Shown: positions 7,142 to 14,971, numbered from the stretch's first letter. The stretch is DNA of 64,000 nt from Weimeria sp002480925 (GCF_052064335.1 NZ_JBQHVU010000006.1:62001-126000), one strand, 5' to 3'. Made by a program: numbers and translations. The notes: generated by a model from the letters alone, not told the origin.

Positions 7142-8572
7142 TCAACCTGCGCTTACAGGTCTGCGAAGGCCTATCCTTTCCTCTTCTTCCTCGTAGCTTA
7201 ATGCCTTTCTGTTTACCTCATCCATATCCATGGCCGCGAAAGGCTTTACCTTCATCACGAATCTGATCCAGATCGAGCAGTAGGTGACAAGGACTACAAA
7301 CAGTACTCCGCAGAGCTCATAGATCCTGATACGGTCTGCTCCCGTACTGATATTTGCTATCATATAGACATTTCCTATGATGCCTATGATCTGCGGGATT
7401 CCCTTCATTGTGAATCTCCTTGAACGGTCAGGATACTTCTTTCTAAGGATCAGTACCGATATATGTACCAGGCAGTAGGTAAAGAGCCAGAAGCATGATC
7501 CTGAGAGAATAAGGAAGGTTACTGCTTGCGCTTTTCCCATTCCCGATACCACAAGGATCCCGACTGCGACTGACATGAATATCAGTCCCACATAAGCTGC
7601 ATTGTTCTTATTGGTCCTTGAGAAAACCTTCGGAACCATACCTGCCTCTGACATTCCCTGCATGATCTTCGAAAGCGATGCATAGCCTGTATTCACTGTT
7701 GAAATACCTGCAAGGATAGTAACTATTCCCATCCATACCTTTCCAGGCATTCCTAGAAGATTTATCGCAAATGTGATATGCGGCGTGCTCTGCGGATCAT
7801 TGGCAAGTCCCTTGAGCGATACATAGTTTGTCATTCCGCATCCCAGGAAGGCCTGAACAATTAAGAGAAGCACAAGTGCTACTATCATTGAAAGAAGGAC
7901 GTCCCTCTTCGGGTTCTTCAGGTTCTTCGCCTGAGGGATTATGAACTCGACTCCGATGAAGAGCCAGAAGGCAAGTGCCATACTGTTCATTATCCCCTTC
8001 ATTCCACCTATCTGAGAGAAGGTCGGTGCAGATGCAGAGTAATCTACCAGGTGGGCAGGATTACCAAGCTTGAAGAAGCTTATTATGCCAAGCAGGATCA
8101 TTGAGCCTACCAGAAGCACTACTACTATATCCTGTACCTTTGCGAACAGATCGACTCCCTTTATATTTACAAACAGGAAAACGACCAGAAGGATCATCGA
8201 TATGATCCTGTTATCTATCTGCGGGAAGAAAAGCTGCTTGATCACTGTCCCGCAGAGTGTGATCTCTGCTGTAAGCGAAAGGATCTGTGTGATCACATAA
8301 GCGCTCAAGTTTCCCATCATCGAGGCCATCGGTCCCATTCCTGCCAGCAGGTACTGTCCTGTTCCTCCGTCAACATCCGGCATCAGCTGATTCAGCTCTG
8401 CAAATGAAAGTCCGACAAATGAATTCAGGATCACGACGAGGAAAAGCGGTATTATGAACCATCGTCCTATCGATCCCATTCCTGTTCCAAGAGACACGAG
8501 GCAGCTTGTCGCCACGATAAGTCCTACGTTTATCGCAACTGCACTGAATAATCCAAGTTTCTTCTGCTGCAT
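7142..8572 (-). CDS. APC-superfamily amino acid/amine permease
   Basis: A 476-residue polytopic membrane protein with about 12 hydrophobic segments beginning KKLGLFSAVAINVGLIVATS, the usual APC first helix with its small-residue substrate loop. GGTGQYLLAGMG and the helix-5 region FWLFIGVEFIIPQAKN fit amino acid/polyamine antiporters of the glutamate/GABA type. RBS GGAGG lies before the ATG. The gene is followed by OCD paralogue 3, and its leader contains a hexaloop-terminator element. Substrate specificity cannot be read. Confidence 0.85.
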   Translation of the reverse strand: MQQKKLGLFSAVAINVGLIVATSCLVSLGTGMGSIGRWFIIPLFLVVILNSFVGLSFAELNQLMPDVDGGTGQYLLAGMGPMASMMGNLSAYVITQILSLTAEITLCGTVIKQLFFPQIDNRIISMILLVVFLFVNIKGVDLFAKVQDIVVVLLVGSMILLGIISFFKLGNPAHLVDYSASAPTFSQIGGMKGIMNSMALAFWLFIGVEFIIPQAKNLKNPKRDVLLSMIVALVLLLIVQAFLGCGMTNYVSLKGLANDPQSTPHITFAINLLGMPGKVWMGIVTILAGISTVNTGYASLSKIMQGMSEAGMVPKVFSRTNKNNAAYVGLIFMSVAVGILVVSGMGKAQAVTFLILSGSCFWLFTYCLVHISVLILRKKYPDRSRRFTMKGIPQIIGIIGNVYMIANISTGADRIRIYELCGVLFVVLVTYCSIWIRFVMKVKPFAAMDMDEVNRKALSYEEEEERIGLRRPVSAG

Positions 8573-8601
8573 AGTCTATCCTCCTTCCAGTCAGGATACC
8601 A

Positions 8602-8635
8602 AAAAACGGAGCTCCTTTATAAGGAACTCCGTTGT
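8602..8635 (-). promoter_or_regulatory. leader attenuator of the permease (also AraC-gene terminator position)
   Basis: On the minus strand GGAC-AACGGA-GUUC forms a hexaloop hairpin (A1/G4) whose 3' arm is shared with an 11-bp terminator, CGGAGTTCCTT pairing with AAGGAGCTCCG, then TTTTTT. It lies 30 bases before the permease ATG. It could also end AraC transcription. Because a TATAAT lies upstream at 8686, leader attenuation is plausible. Confidence 0.55.
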
Positions 8636-8680
8636 CCGTATCTGCTTTGTTCTTTGTTTCGACAGTGGATAGTATAACCT

Positions 8681-8695
8681 CTTGTATTATACAAG
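8681..8695. promoter_or_regulatory. palindromic operator overlapping a permease -10 box
   Basis: CTTGTATTATACAAG is a perfect 15-base odd palindrome. On the minus strand it contains TATAAT (8686-8691), 114 bases before the permease ATG; the -35 is poor. A repressor or activator dimer may bind here; the AraC protein next door is one candidate. Confidence 0.45.
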
Positions 8696-8720
8696 AATTG
8701 TAAAAAAACGAACCTTTTGA

Positions 8721-9527
8721 CTACATTATCCTTATCCGTGACTGATAGTCAGACTGCCTTATCAGCTTTCTGTATTCAGCCGGTGTAACCCCTGTATTCT
8801 TCTTGAAGACCCGGACAAATGCACTCTGGTCATAGTATCCGTAATCTGTTGCCACATTACAGATATTCTGATCCGGATGCTTGTCTATATAGTCAAGAGC
8901 TCCCTGAAAGCGCAGGATACCCGAATACTTCTTCGGCGAAAGCCCCATCTCCGTCTTGAAGACCTTTTCTATATATCTGGCCGAATATCCGGTCTCATTC
9001 ACGACATCCTCGATCGTTACTATCCCTCCTTTATTTGAAATGCTCTTCAGGACCGAGCTTACTATCTGCTCCTTACAGTTCAGACTGTTCTCCTCCCCGG
9101 CCATTCTCTGCCTGTAATAATCCAGAAAAAAGTTGCATCTCTCATTGAAATCCGAAAGCTCACTTATCTGCTCAGCCAGAAAGCTGTCATTGCAGCATGA
9201 TGTGAGATCGACCTGCAGATAGTTGTACTCCTTGAAATTCCCGTTCAATATCACTGGCTTCACCCCGGGAAGAAAGCGCATCCCGAAGAAGATGTTTCCT
9301 GCCTTCATCCAGGTTGATCCACGCTCGAATACCGTCCCTGCCGCTATTGCATTTCCATGATCGAGATCAAAGACCAGATCCACACAGTCATCAGGTACCG
9401 AGGGAAGCAGGGTCTCTGACAGACTCGTGATCCGAAACTCATAGAAATGGGCTAAACCCATCGTATTCACTATTCTCTTCTTGTAAAAGTCACTGCTAAG
9501 TGTCCAGTCCGGCTGAATCGAATACAT
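8721..9527 (-). CDS. AraC family transcriptional regulator
   Basis: A 268-residue regulator. The C-terminal 100 residues form the paired helix-turn-helix of AraC/XylS proteins (TVEDVV-type first HTH: IVTIEDVVNETGYSARYIEKVF; second: ICNVATDYGYYDQSAFVRVF, ending FKKNTGVTPAEYRKL). The N-terminal part is a cupin-like ligand-binding region of about 150 residues with no membrane segment. It sits at the end of the metabolic island and most likely controls the permease/OCD3 unit or the island. It has its own strong promoter and an attenuator leader. The effector is unknown. Confidence 0.9.
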   Translation of the reverse strand: MYSIQPDWTLSSDFYKKRIVNTMGLAHFYEFRITSLSETLLPSVPDDCVDLVFDLDHGNAIAAGTVFERGSTWMKAGNIFFGMRFLPGVKPVILNGNFKEYNYLQVDLTSCCNDSFLAEQISELSDFNERCNFFLDYYRQRMAGEENSLNCKEQIVSSVLKSISNKGGIVTIEDVVNETGYSARYIEKVFKTEMGLSPKKYSGILRFQGALDYIDKHPDQNICNVATDYGYYDQSAFVRVFKKNTGVTPAEYRKLIRQSDYQSRIRIM

Positions 9528-9546
9528 TTATCTCACCACAACAAAA

Positions 9547-9578
9547 AACGGAACCCCCGTTAGGGAGCTCCGTTGCTC
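9547..9578 (-). promoter_or_regulatory. leader attenuator of the AraC gene
   Basis: On the minus strand GAGC-AACGGA-GCUC (9565-9578) has a 4-bp stem and A1/G4 hexaloop. The same bases form an 11-bp terminator ACGGAGCTCCC-TAAC-GGGGGTTCCGT followed by TTTTTT. It starts about 20 bases after the predicted start site and ends 20 bases before the AraC ATG. Confidence 0.6.
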
Positions 9579-9598
9579 TTCTTATGTGTTTTGAGTTT

Positions 9599-9627
9599 AT
9601 TATAGTATTGTGGTGGGTATTAGTCAA
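9599..9627 (-). promoter_or_regulatory. sigma-A promoter of the AraC gene
   Basis: TTGACT (9622-9627 complement), 17-base spacer, TATAAT (9599-9604 complement), pointing left. Because the terminator at 9547 lies downstream of it, read-through must be regulated for AraC to be made. Confidence 0.75.
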
Positions 9628-9630
9628 TGG

Positions 9631-9710
9631 GAGGAGAGGGGAGGTGAGAGGTGAGAGGTGTGAGGTGTGAGGTGAGAGCTGTGAGGGGTGAGTGGTTAGG
9701 GGCCGAAAGC
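9631..9710. repeat. GAGGTGTGAGGT low-complexity repeat
   Basis: Run of GGGAGGTGAGAGGTGAGAGG-type words ending in GGTTAGGGG. Similar runs occur at 14251-14345 and 16078-16130. Confidence 0.5.
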
Positions 9711-9718
9711 ACAGAGAC

Positions 9719-10010
9719 AAGAACGAGCGTAAGCGAAGTTCGAGTCTTGTGCGAGGCCGCTGTCTGAGGCTGAAAGCATAGAGATGAAGACGAGCGATAG
9801 CGAAGTCTGAATCCTATGCGAGGTCGTTCTGTAAGATTAGCGAAAGCAAGCCGTAGGCGAAGCTTGAGCTTAGCGAGCAGAACTTCATTATTATCGAGAA
9901 CGAGTCGAAGACGAAGTTCGAGCTTAACGAAGACAGCTTCCTTGTTAATGAGAGCGAGTCATAGGCGAGGCTCGAATTTAGCGAAAAGAACTTCCTTAGT
10001 ATTGTCACAA
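9719..10010. repeat. array of about five degenerate ~55-bp hairpin repeats
   Basis: Five diverged units each carry a GAGCGAxAGCGAAG core then TTCGAG and TTAGCGA-type words and an AGAACTTCC-like end. Units can fold because AAGTTCGAGC and similar words are self-complementary. A further copy lies at 10957-11040. No coding sense is evident. Confidence 0.5.
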
Positions 10011-10070
10011 TCCTACTTTTTTCGGGCTTATTTTCAATGACAACAGATCGCAATATTTAAAAACTTTTAT

Positions 10071-10277
10071 TTAGTAATCACCAGCATCTGGGTCAATATA
10101 CAAATCCCCCACCTCACAGATCATATCTGAAGTTTCATATGTGTTTGCTATCCTTTTATAAAGTCTTATACTAAATATGCCCTTCAAATACAGTTTCTTT
10201 TTATTGACCTCATTAAAAGAAATCAACAACTTGTATTGTGATGTTTTAGTATGGAGATATTCAATATCGTTCTGATA
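10071..10277 (-). pseudogene. C-terminal fragment of a lipoprotein paralogue
   Basis: An open frame of about 68 codons with no start, ending in TAA at 10071. Its text (KLLISFNEVNKKKLYLKGIF, then SIRLYKRIAN and EVGDLY) parallels the end of the intact lipoprotein gene at 10287 (MVAICVFSINKKQPDTKGLF, EVYTEAE, TIVGDF). It is therefore a truncated tandem duplicate lying directly behind the complete gene, with an in-frame TAG at its upstream edge. Confidence 0.6.
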
Positions 10278-10286
10278 CTACCTTTA

Positions 10287-10835
10287 TTATTTAAAATCTC
10301 CCACAATTGTATAGAGTATTTTTTGTTCACTGCTTGATTCAGCCTCTGTATATACTTCAATTCCAAAAAGCCCCTTCGTGTCAGGTTGCTTCTTATTTAT
10401 CGAAAAAACGCAGATAGCAACCATATATCTGGTTCCTCTTCTCGTCTCAACATTACGAAGTAACCAAGCATCATATTCTTCTTCTGTTACTCCTTCACTT
10501 ACAGACTTTGACATAACTTCCTTAGGTGCTCTCTGCCATTTTACTATATCGGAGTCGAATGTATCGATCATCTCCGAAATCTGTTTTCTTATCCCCGGCT
10601 TTTTCTTCAGCTGCGGGCATAGCTTTCTGTATATCGGTTCCACATCCTTATCAATTATAGCATTCATAACTATCCCCTGGATATCGTTCTCACGTTTCTT
10701 CTTCTCGTATTCGTTTACCTTTCCCTTTATCGCACTGACATACTTCGAAACTCCACATGAGGTCACAGCTAGTGATAGCAGACTGATCATTACAACTACT
10801 CCAAGCCTTTTTATGCTTCTCTTATCTGAATTCAT
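10287..10835 (-). CDS. small lipoprotein of unknown function (DUF5104-like)
   Basis: A 182-residue lipoprotein if started at the ATG at 10835; an in-frame ATG at 10868 adds 11 residues, but neither has a clear RBS. The signal peptide reads KRSIKRLGVVVMISLLSLAV with lipobox VTSC. The mature part is charged and helical, then ends in a beta-rich TRYMVAICVFSI...GLFGIEVY region. The general layout recalls the Firmicute DUF5104 lipoproteins, but I am not certain. It is the intact partner of the truncated copy downstream. Confidence 0.6.
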   Translation of the reverse strand: MNSDKRSIKRLGVVVMISLLSLAVTSCGVSKYVSAIKGKVNEYEKKKRENDIQGIVMNAIIDKDVEPIYRKLCPQLKKKPGIRKQISEMIDTFDSDIVKWQRAPKEVMSKSVSEGVTEEEYDAWLLRNVETRRGTRYMVAICVFSINKKQPDTKGLFGIEVYTEAESSSEQKILYTIVGDFK

Positions 10836-10956
10836 CCCAGTACACCCATATCGAATCATCTTCGTCATTTACTATATATTCTGAAGCTTTTGAATTATAT
10901 ATTGTAGCACCAAGCGACAACAGAAAATTCTTTTTCATATTACCAAGCTTAACTCG

Positions 10957-11040
10957 TCCTTGTTAATGAGACCGAGCTGATAAGCGAAGGTCGAACCTAG
11001 CGAAAAGAACTTCCTTAGCCATTGGCACAGCTTTGGCCAC
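10957..11040. repeat. extra copy of the hairpin repeat seen at 9719-10010
   Basis: CGTCCTTGTTAATGAGACCG... CGAACCTAGCGAAAAGAACTTCC matches the last units of the upstream array almost word for word, on the far side of the lipoprotein gene. Confidence 0.5.
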
Positions 11041-11047
11041 AGGCAGC

Positions 11048-11299
11048 TCATGGATCCGGATCCAGCCTTGAATACTCAATCGTCGTATCTGTAGATGCTC
11101 TCTCCTGTGCTGCTGCGACCTCCTCGTCAAGACCGCGGAGGGCATCAAAGGGTGCGAATATCTTCGCCCGGTTTATCGGATCCATACGCCGGTGATGCAT
11201 TGCCGGACGCGGAAGATCGATAATGTCTGCATATCTGTCTGACGGGCTGCCACCAGCTCCCTGATGCCTCGCAATGTTCCCTGTCTTTTCTGATGCCAC
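11048..11299 (-). CDS. YolD-like small protein next to Y-family polymerase
   Basis: An 83-residue protein starting at GTG (11299) with AGGAGG 5 bases upstream. The core RADIIDLPRP-like text (YADIIDLPRPAMHHRRM), then RAKIFAPFDALRGLDEEVAAAQE, matches the small YolD-type proteins found beside UvrX/UmuC-like polymerases, where they are thought to modulate translesion synthesis. It lies downstream of the polymerase in the same direction, separated by a repeat tract of about 230 bases. The assignment rests on the APFxALRG core and context. Confidence 0.65.
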   Translation of the reverse strand: MASEKTGNIARHQGAGGSPSDRYADIIDLPRPAMHHRRMDPINRAKIFAPFDALRGLDEEVAAAQERASTDTTIEYSRLDPDP

Positions 11300-11560
11300 T
11301 ATAGCCTCCTATGATCCCTATATTCTCCGATGCCATAATTCCATATGAGCCCTGTCTCTTTCGATTCCAGACTCCATTTAGTCTCTGTCCTTTACGATGT
11401 CACAGGCCTTTGATCTCCCATGATCCTTTGTCTTTTCTGATACTATCATGCCCTATGGCATCCTTTGGTCCCTGTCTCTTCCGATCTGCCAGGCCCTGCT
11501 GTCTCCTATGATCCTTTTCTTTCCCGATGCTATCATGCCCTGTGGCCGCCTATCTGTCCG
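11300..11560 (-). repeat. degenerate repeats derived from the polymerase gene 3' end
   Basis: Reading left, the polymerase ends CACAGGGCATGATAGCATC (stop included) followed by GGGAAAGAAAAGGATCAT and AGGAG. About 90 bases on, CATAGGGCATGATAGTATC, AGAAAAGACAAAGGATCAT and GGGAG follow, then two or three weaker copies up to the YolD-like gene. The unit includes the stop codon. Confidence 0.55.
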
Positions 11561-12984
11561 TTTCTCTCCTTCATCGTGGCCCCGTCCAGGAGACTTGTGC
11601 CCTTTAACACTGCATTCTTCCCATACTTCTCACGGACAGCCCTGAGTCCGTCCTGGAGTCTCTTCTCCTTAGCTGCCGCGTCTGCATCTGTAAAGAGATC
11701 CATCTGGACAAAGCCGCTGTCAGCCTCTGTATGATTGGCCGTGATAGTGATACGACGTACTGTTAGGGAATGGTCCGCTATCTGTGAAAACAGTCTCACA
11801 CAGGCAGAGGAGATATCTGTGGAGAGATTCGTCGGAGAGAGGAGGCGTATGCTGCCATGGGAAGGAGTCGGTACAAGCCTGCCATAGTGATCTCTATGTA
11901 CCAGACCTGTATAGGTACCCATATCCACATTCTCCCTGTCGTAGCCCACGTCGATAGTGATCGAATCCGTCACAAGCGATCTGTCGGTAAGTCTCCAGAC
12001 AAGGCTCTCCGCCATCTCACGAACTATGATAACTGCCTTCGCATAGGGATAGGGCTCTGACAGCACCTGCCCCTCTGAGACGCTCTTCTCTGATGGCTCG
12101 TATCTCCTGATCTGGTTCATAGTGACCGGCTCATAGCCCCAGGCATGGTCTATCATGATCTCAGCATTGATCCCGAACTCACGGAAGAGCAGATCTTCAT
12201 TGTCTATGGAAAAGGCTGCCAGATCTCCCATGGTATAGATACCCAGCTTCCCCAGATGGCGCACAGTTCCCGGTCCGGTCATCCAGAAATCCGTAAGAGG
12301 CCTGTGGTCCCAGAGCCTGTGGCGGAACTGCATCTCATCAAGCTCTGCCATGCGGACTCCGTCCTTGTCCGGTGGCATATGCTTGGCTACTATATCCATA
12401 GCGACCTTGGCCAGATATAGATTCGATCCTATACCTGCCGTAGCCGTGATATGAGTCTCATAAAGGACCTCTCTTATCATGGCCTTGGCAAGCTCCGCCG
12501 CACTCATATGATAGAGAGAAAGATATGAGGTGACATCCATAAAGACCTCATCTATGCTGTATACCAGAGTATCGTCGGGTGAGACGTACTTACCGTATAT
12601 ACCGCAGATCTTAGCAGAGGTCTTCAGATAATAAGACATCTGAGGAGGTGCTATGATAAATGAAAGCTCCAGAGTAGGATCTGCCTCCAGCGCATCCGGA
12701 TCAAAGGACTTCGCTGAAAATCCCTCTATACCCTTCTGCCTGAGACGCCAGAGTCTGTCAGCATTGATATCCCTTACCCGCTGTATGACCTCGAAGAGAC
12801 GGGCCCTTCCTGAAATGCCACAGGCCTTCAGTGAGGGGGACACCGCCAGACATATGGTCTTCTCAGTGCGGGATGAGTCTGCAACCACAAGATTCGTCTT
12901 CAGAGGATCAAGGCCACGAAGAGCGCACTCTGCCGAGGCATAATATGACTTCAGATCTATGGCTACATATGTATGATCCGGCAA
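11533..12984 (-). CDS. Y-family DNA polymerase (UvrX/UmuC-like)
   Basis: A 483-residue translesion polymerase. I start it at TTG (12984), 8 bases behind AAAGGAGG, instead of the ATG at 13047 that overlaps the upstream gene. Catalytic palm motifs are YVAIDLKSYYASAE at the N-terminus and VYSIDEVFMDVTSY near residue 140 (SIDE with the metal-binding Asp and Glu). EKTICLAVSPSLKA and the helix-hairpin-helix GTVRHLGKLGIYTMGDLA fit the Gram-positive UvrX branch. It bypasses DNA lesions with low fidelity. It forms a unit with the small gene at 13023 and the YolD-like gene, behind a promoter carrying a LexA-box-like word. Confidence 0.9.
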   Translation of the reverse strand: MPDHTYVAIDLKSYYASAECALRGLDPLKTNLVVADSSRTEKTICLAVSPSLKACGISGRARLFEVIQRVRDINADRLWRLRQKGIEGFSAKSFDPDALEADPTLELSFIIAPPQMSYYLKTSAKICGIYGKYVSPDDTLVYSIDEVFMDVTSYLSLYHMSAAELAKAMIREVLYETHITATAGIGSNLYLAKVAMDIVAKHMPPDKDGVRMAELDEMQFRHRLWDHRPLTDFWMTGPGTVRHLGKLGIYTMGDLAAFSIDNEDLLFREFGINAEIMIDHAWGYEPVTMNQIRRYEPSEKSVSEGQVLSEPYPYAKAVIIVREMAESLVWRLTDRSLVTDSITIDVGYDRENVDMGTYTGLVHRDHYGRLVPTPSHGSIRLLSPTNLSTDISSACVRLFSQIADHSLTVRRITITANHTEADSGFVQMDLFTDADAAAKEKRLQDGLRAVREKYGKNAVLKGTSLLDGATMKERNGQIGGHRA

Positions 12985-13022
12985 TGCAGAGTCCTCCTTT
13001 ATCCCAAAAATACCTGTAAATA

Positions 13023-13295
13023 TCAGCCGGTCACCTCGACAAACCACCTGCCTACCCTCGACGGGTAGAGGGAGCCCGCCCTCTCGAAGAACAGATGCTT
13101 CTCATGTCCTCCTATGACTATGGTATAGCAGTCCCCGCGTGAAGAGCCTGCTCCCGAGGCAGCCGGGCAGAAATCACGGACCTCAACAGGGAGCCTCCGC
13201 CCATCCCATGTGATCGAAATCGGCTGCATATATCCGGTCTGATCAAAGACCGATTCTACTGTCACATAAATACGCCTGCTCCTGTCTGTATCCAT
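13023..13295 (-). CDS. small protein upstream of Y-family polymerase, unknown function
   Basis: A 90-residue protein from the ATG at 13295. The longer reading from 13364 is unlikely because a complete promoter lies inside its first codons. It begins MDTDRSRRIYVTVESVFDQTGYMQPISITW and contains DGRRLPVEVRDFCPA and CYTIVIGGHEKHLFFE; no membrane segment. It is beta-rich and the type of small gene often seen before UvrX-like polymerases in Lachnospiraceae. GGAGGTGA lies upstream. Its stop is 38 bases from the polymerase TTG start, so they are co-transcribed, likely as an SOS unit. Confidence 0.6.
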   Translation of the reverse strand: MDTDRSRRIYVTVESVFDQTGYMQPISITWDGRRLPVEVRDFCPAASGAGSSRGDCYTIVIGGHEKHLFFERAGSLYPSRVGRWFVEVTG

Positions 13296-13335
13296 AATCC
13301 ATGCGTCACCTCCTGTACATCCGTTTGGCACATAT

Positions 13336-13364
13336 ATTCTAGCACGAATGTTCGGAGTTGTCAA
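13336..13364 (-). promoter_or_regulatory. promoter with LexA-box-like word for the polymerase unit
   Basis: TTGACA (13359-13364 complement), 17-base spacer and TAGAAT (13336-13341 complement), pointing left. Within the spacer CGAACATTCGTGC (13342-13354 complement) resembles the Gram-positive LexA site CGAAC-N4-GTTCG, with one full half-site and a degenerate second half. Confidence 0.55.
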
Positions 13365-13384
13365 CCATGATCACATGAATATTT

Positions 13385-13948
13385 TCACCCGCCTAGTCCA
13401 TTCAGCATCAGATCAGCTGCGGCCGCAGCAAGCTCATCTATGGTCCGACTTCCATCCCCGCTCTTTTCCCATGCCTTATAAATGCTAAGCGCTGTATATC
13501 CTATAAAGGTGCCGGCTATTTCCTTGTATCCACTGTCGGAAACAAATGAGGTGAAAAATCCGCTTGAAAAATACTTATCCCGCATCCACTCCAGTAAGTC
13601 CTCATACTCATCCGACGTAAACAGCCTGTGGTAAGGCTCCTCCCTGCTACTGATCTCTTCATAAAAAATCCTTACTCCCCCATGCAGATCCGCCTTATCA
13701 AGCGCCTTCAGAGCGGCCTTCATGCTTTCAACTATATCGTTTCCTATATCATATAAGACGTCTTTCTTCGACGCATAATACTTATAGAAGGTATTGGACT
13801 GGACCGGAGCCTCTCTTAGTATATCCTCGACCCGGATCTTATCGAAGGGCTTCTCGGCGATCAGCGAAAGCATGGCATTTTTGATGTCCCGCATAGTCTT
13901 TTTCGATCTGATATCGTTCGGGTTTTTATTTGTATTAGGCTTCGGCAT
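13385..13948 (-). CDS. TetR/AcrR family transcriptional regulator
   Basis: A 187-residue repressor-type protein. The N-terminal HTH reads KTMRDIKNAMLSLIAEKPFDKIRVEDILREAPVQSNTFYKYYASKKDVLYDI, the standard TetR fold with the FYKYYxSK recognition helix; the remainder is a helical ligand-binding domain. RBS AAGGAGGGC lies before the ATG. It converges on no neighbour and lies behind the polymerase promoter in the same direction, so it may be monocistronic. Ligand and targets unknown. Confidence 0.85.
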   Translation of the reverse strand: MPKPNTNKNPNDIRSKKTMRDIKNAMLSLIAEKPFDKIRVEDILREAPVQSNTFYKYYASKKDVLYDIGNDIVESMKAALKALDKADLHGGVRIFYEEISSREEPYHRLFTSDEYEDLLEWMRDKYFSSGFFTSFVSDSGYKEIAGTFIGYTALSIYKAWEKSGDGSRTIDELAAAAADLMLNGLGG

Positions 13949-14141
13949 CAGATGCCCTCCTTTTGATACTTATTCTCTGTCCTGATCAGTCTCTCTGCCC
14001 AATTCATTTCTGCCGGAAAATGATTTAGGGTCTTTCGCTTACTTCTACTTTGTAATTATAAAATACGGTATTTCATATTGCAATAATACAGCCGTTCTGA
14101 TCGCAGCGGTTAAAAGCAGAATGTATTTATTCCATCGCATA

Positions 14142-14174
14142 AAAAAGAACCCTTTTCCACAGAAAAAGGGCTCC
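14142..14174 (-). terminator. intrinsic terminator
   Basis: On the minus strand GAGCCCTTTTTCTGTGGAAAAGGGTTC is followed by TTTTTTATG. It would end transcription from the PD-(D/E)XK gene and its tail cassettes. The rest of 13949-14250 shows nothing recognisable. Confidence 0.65.
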
Positions 14175-14250
14175 GGGAGCTTTACTTCATGAAGCCTACC
14201 TGCTCATTGCAAACCTTGTCACCAGTCCGCCTATGGCATTTCCGTTACTG

Positions 14251-14370
14251 GGAGGTGTGAGGTCTGAGGTGTGAGGTCAGAGGTGCGAGGACCCAGAGGC
14301 TAGGGATTAGGGCCTAGGGGCTAGGGATAAATCCAAACTAAGTCCTAAACCCTACTCCCTGTACCCTGAG
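14251..14370. repeat. GAGGTGTGAGGT and CTAGGGATTAGGG repeats
   Basis: A run of GAGGTGTGAGGTCTGAGG words changes to GGCTAGGGATTAGGGCCTAG and then AACTAAGTCCTAAACCCTAC. It belongs to the same dispersed family as 5899 and 34515. Confidence 0.5.
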
Positions 14371-14387
14371 CTCTCATACCTGTGCTA

Positions 14388-14646
14388 TTAACTTTCTGAA
14401 CTGATAATATTCTTCACTTCATCTACAGGCAGATCAATGTCAGTTGCAATCTGGTCCACTGAAAGTCCCCGCAGGTACAGTCTTCTGACACTGGCTCTTG
14501 TCTTTTGTTCTGCTTCACTAGAGGCCTTACCCCAAGCTTCATTCCAAGCTTCATCCCAAGCCTCATTCCATACTTCCTTACGCATCTCTTCGATTACCTT
14601 ACACATAGTTCTCACTCCCTCCGTATCTTCCTTGAAGTAAGGAAGG
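14388..14646 (-). pseudogene. tail cassette 1: duplicate C-terminus of the PD-(D/E)XK gene
   Basis: Encodes YFKEDTEGVRTMCKVIEEMR, an NEAW/DEAW run (four repeats), then ASVRRLYLRGLSVDQIATDI and ending IISSES. It is a copy of residues about 210-290 of the gene at 15048, without the nuclease part. With its flanking AACTAAGTCCTAAACCC text the duplicated unit is about 325 bases. No RBS or sensible start. Confidence 0.7.
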
Positions 14647-14733
14647 GGCCAGGGATTAGGACCTAGGGACATCTAAATCCAAACTAAGTCCTGAACCCTT
14701 CTCCCTATCCCCTGAGCTCTCATGCCTGTGCTA

Positions 14734-14971
14734 TTAACTCTCTGAGCTGATAATACTTTTCACTTCATCTACAGGCAGATCTATTCCAGCAGCTATCTGA
14801 TCAAACGAAAGTCCCTGAAGGTACAGTCTTCTGACACTAGCTTCTTTTGTCTTTAGCTCTGCCTCACTAGAGGCTTTATTCCAAGCTTCATTCCATACTT
14901 CCTTACGCATTTCTTCGATTACCTTACACATAGTTCTCACTCCCTTCGTATCTTCCTTAAAGTAAGGAAGG
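14734..14971 (-). pseudogene. tail cassette 2: duplicate C-terminus of the PD-(D/E)XK gene
   Basis: Second copy of the same tail, closer to the parent (KEASVRRLYLQGLSFDQIAA, ending IISSES) but with only one NEAW plus NKASSEAE. It differs from cassette 1 and from the parent mainly in the number of EAW repeats and in the last residues. Confidence 0.7.
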
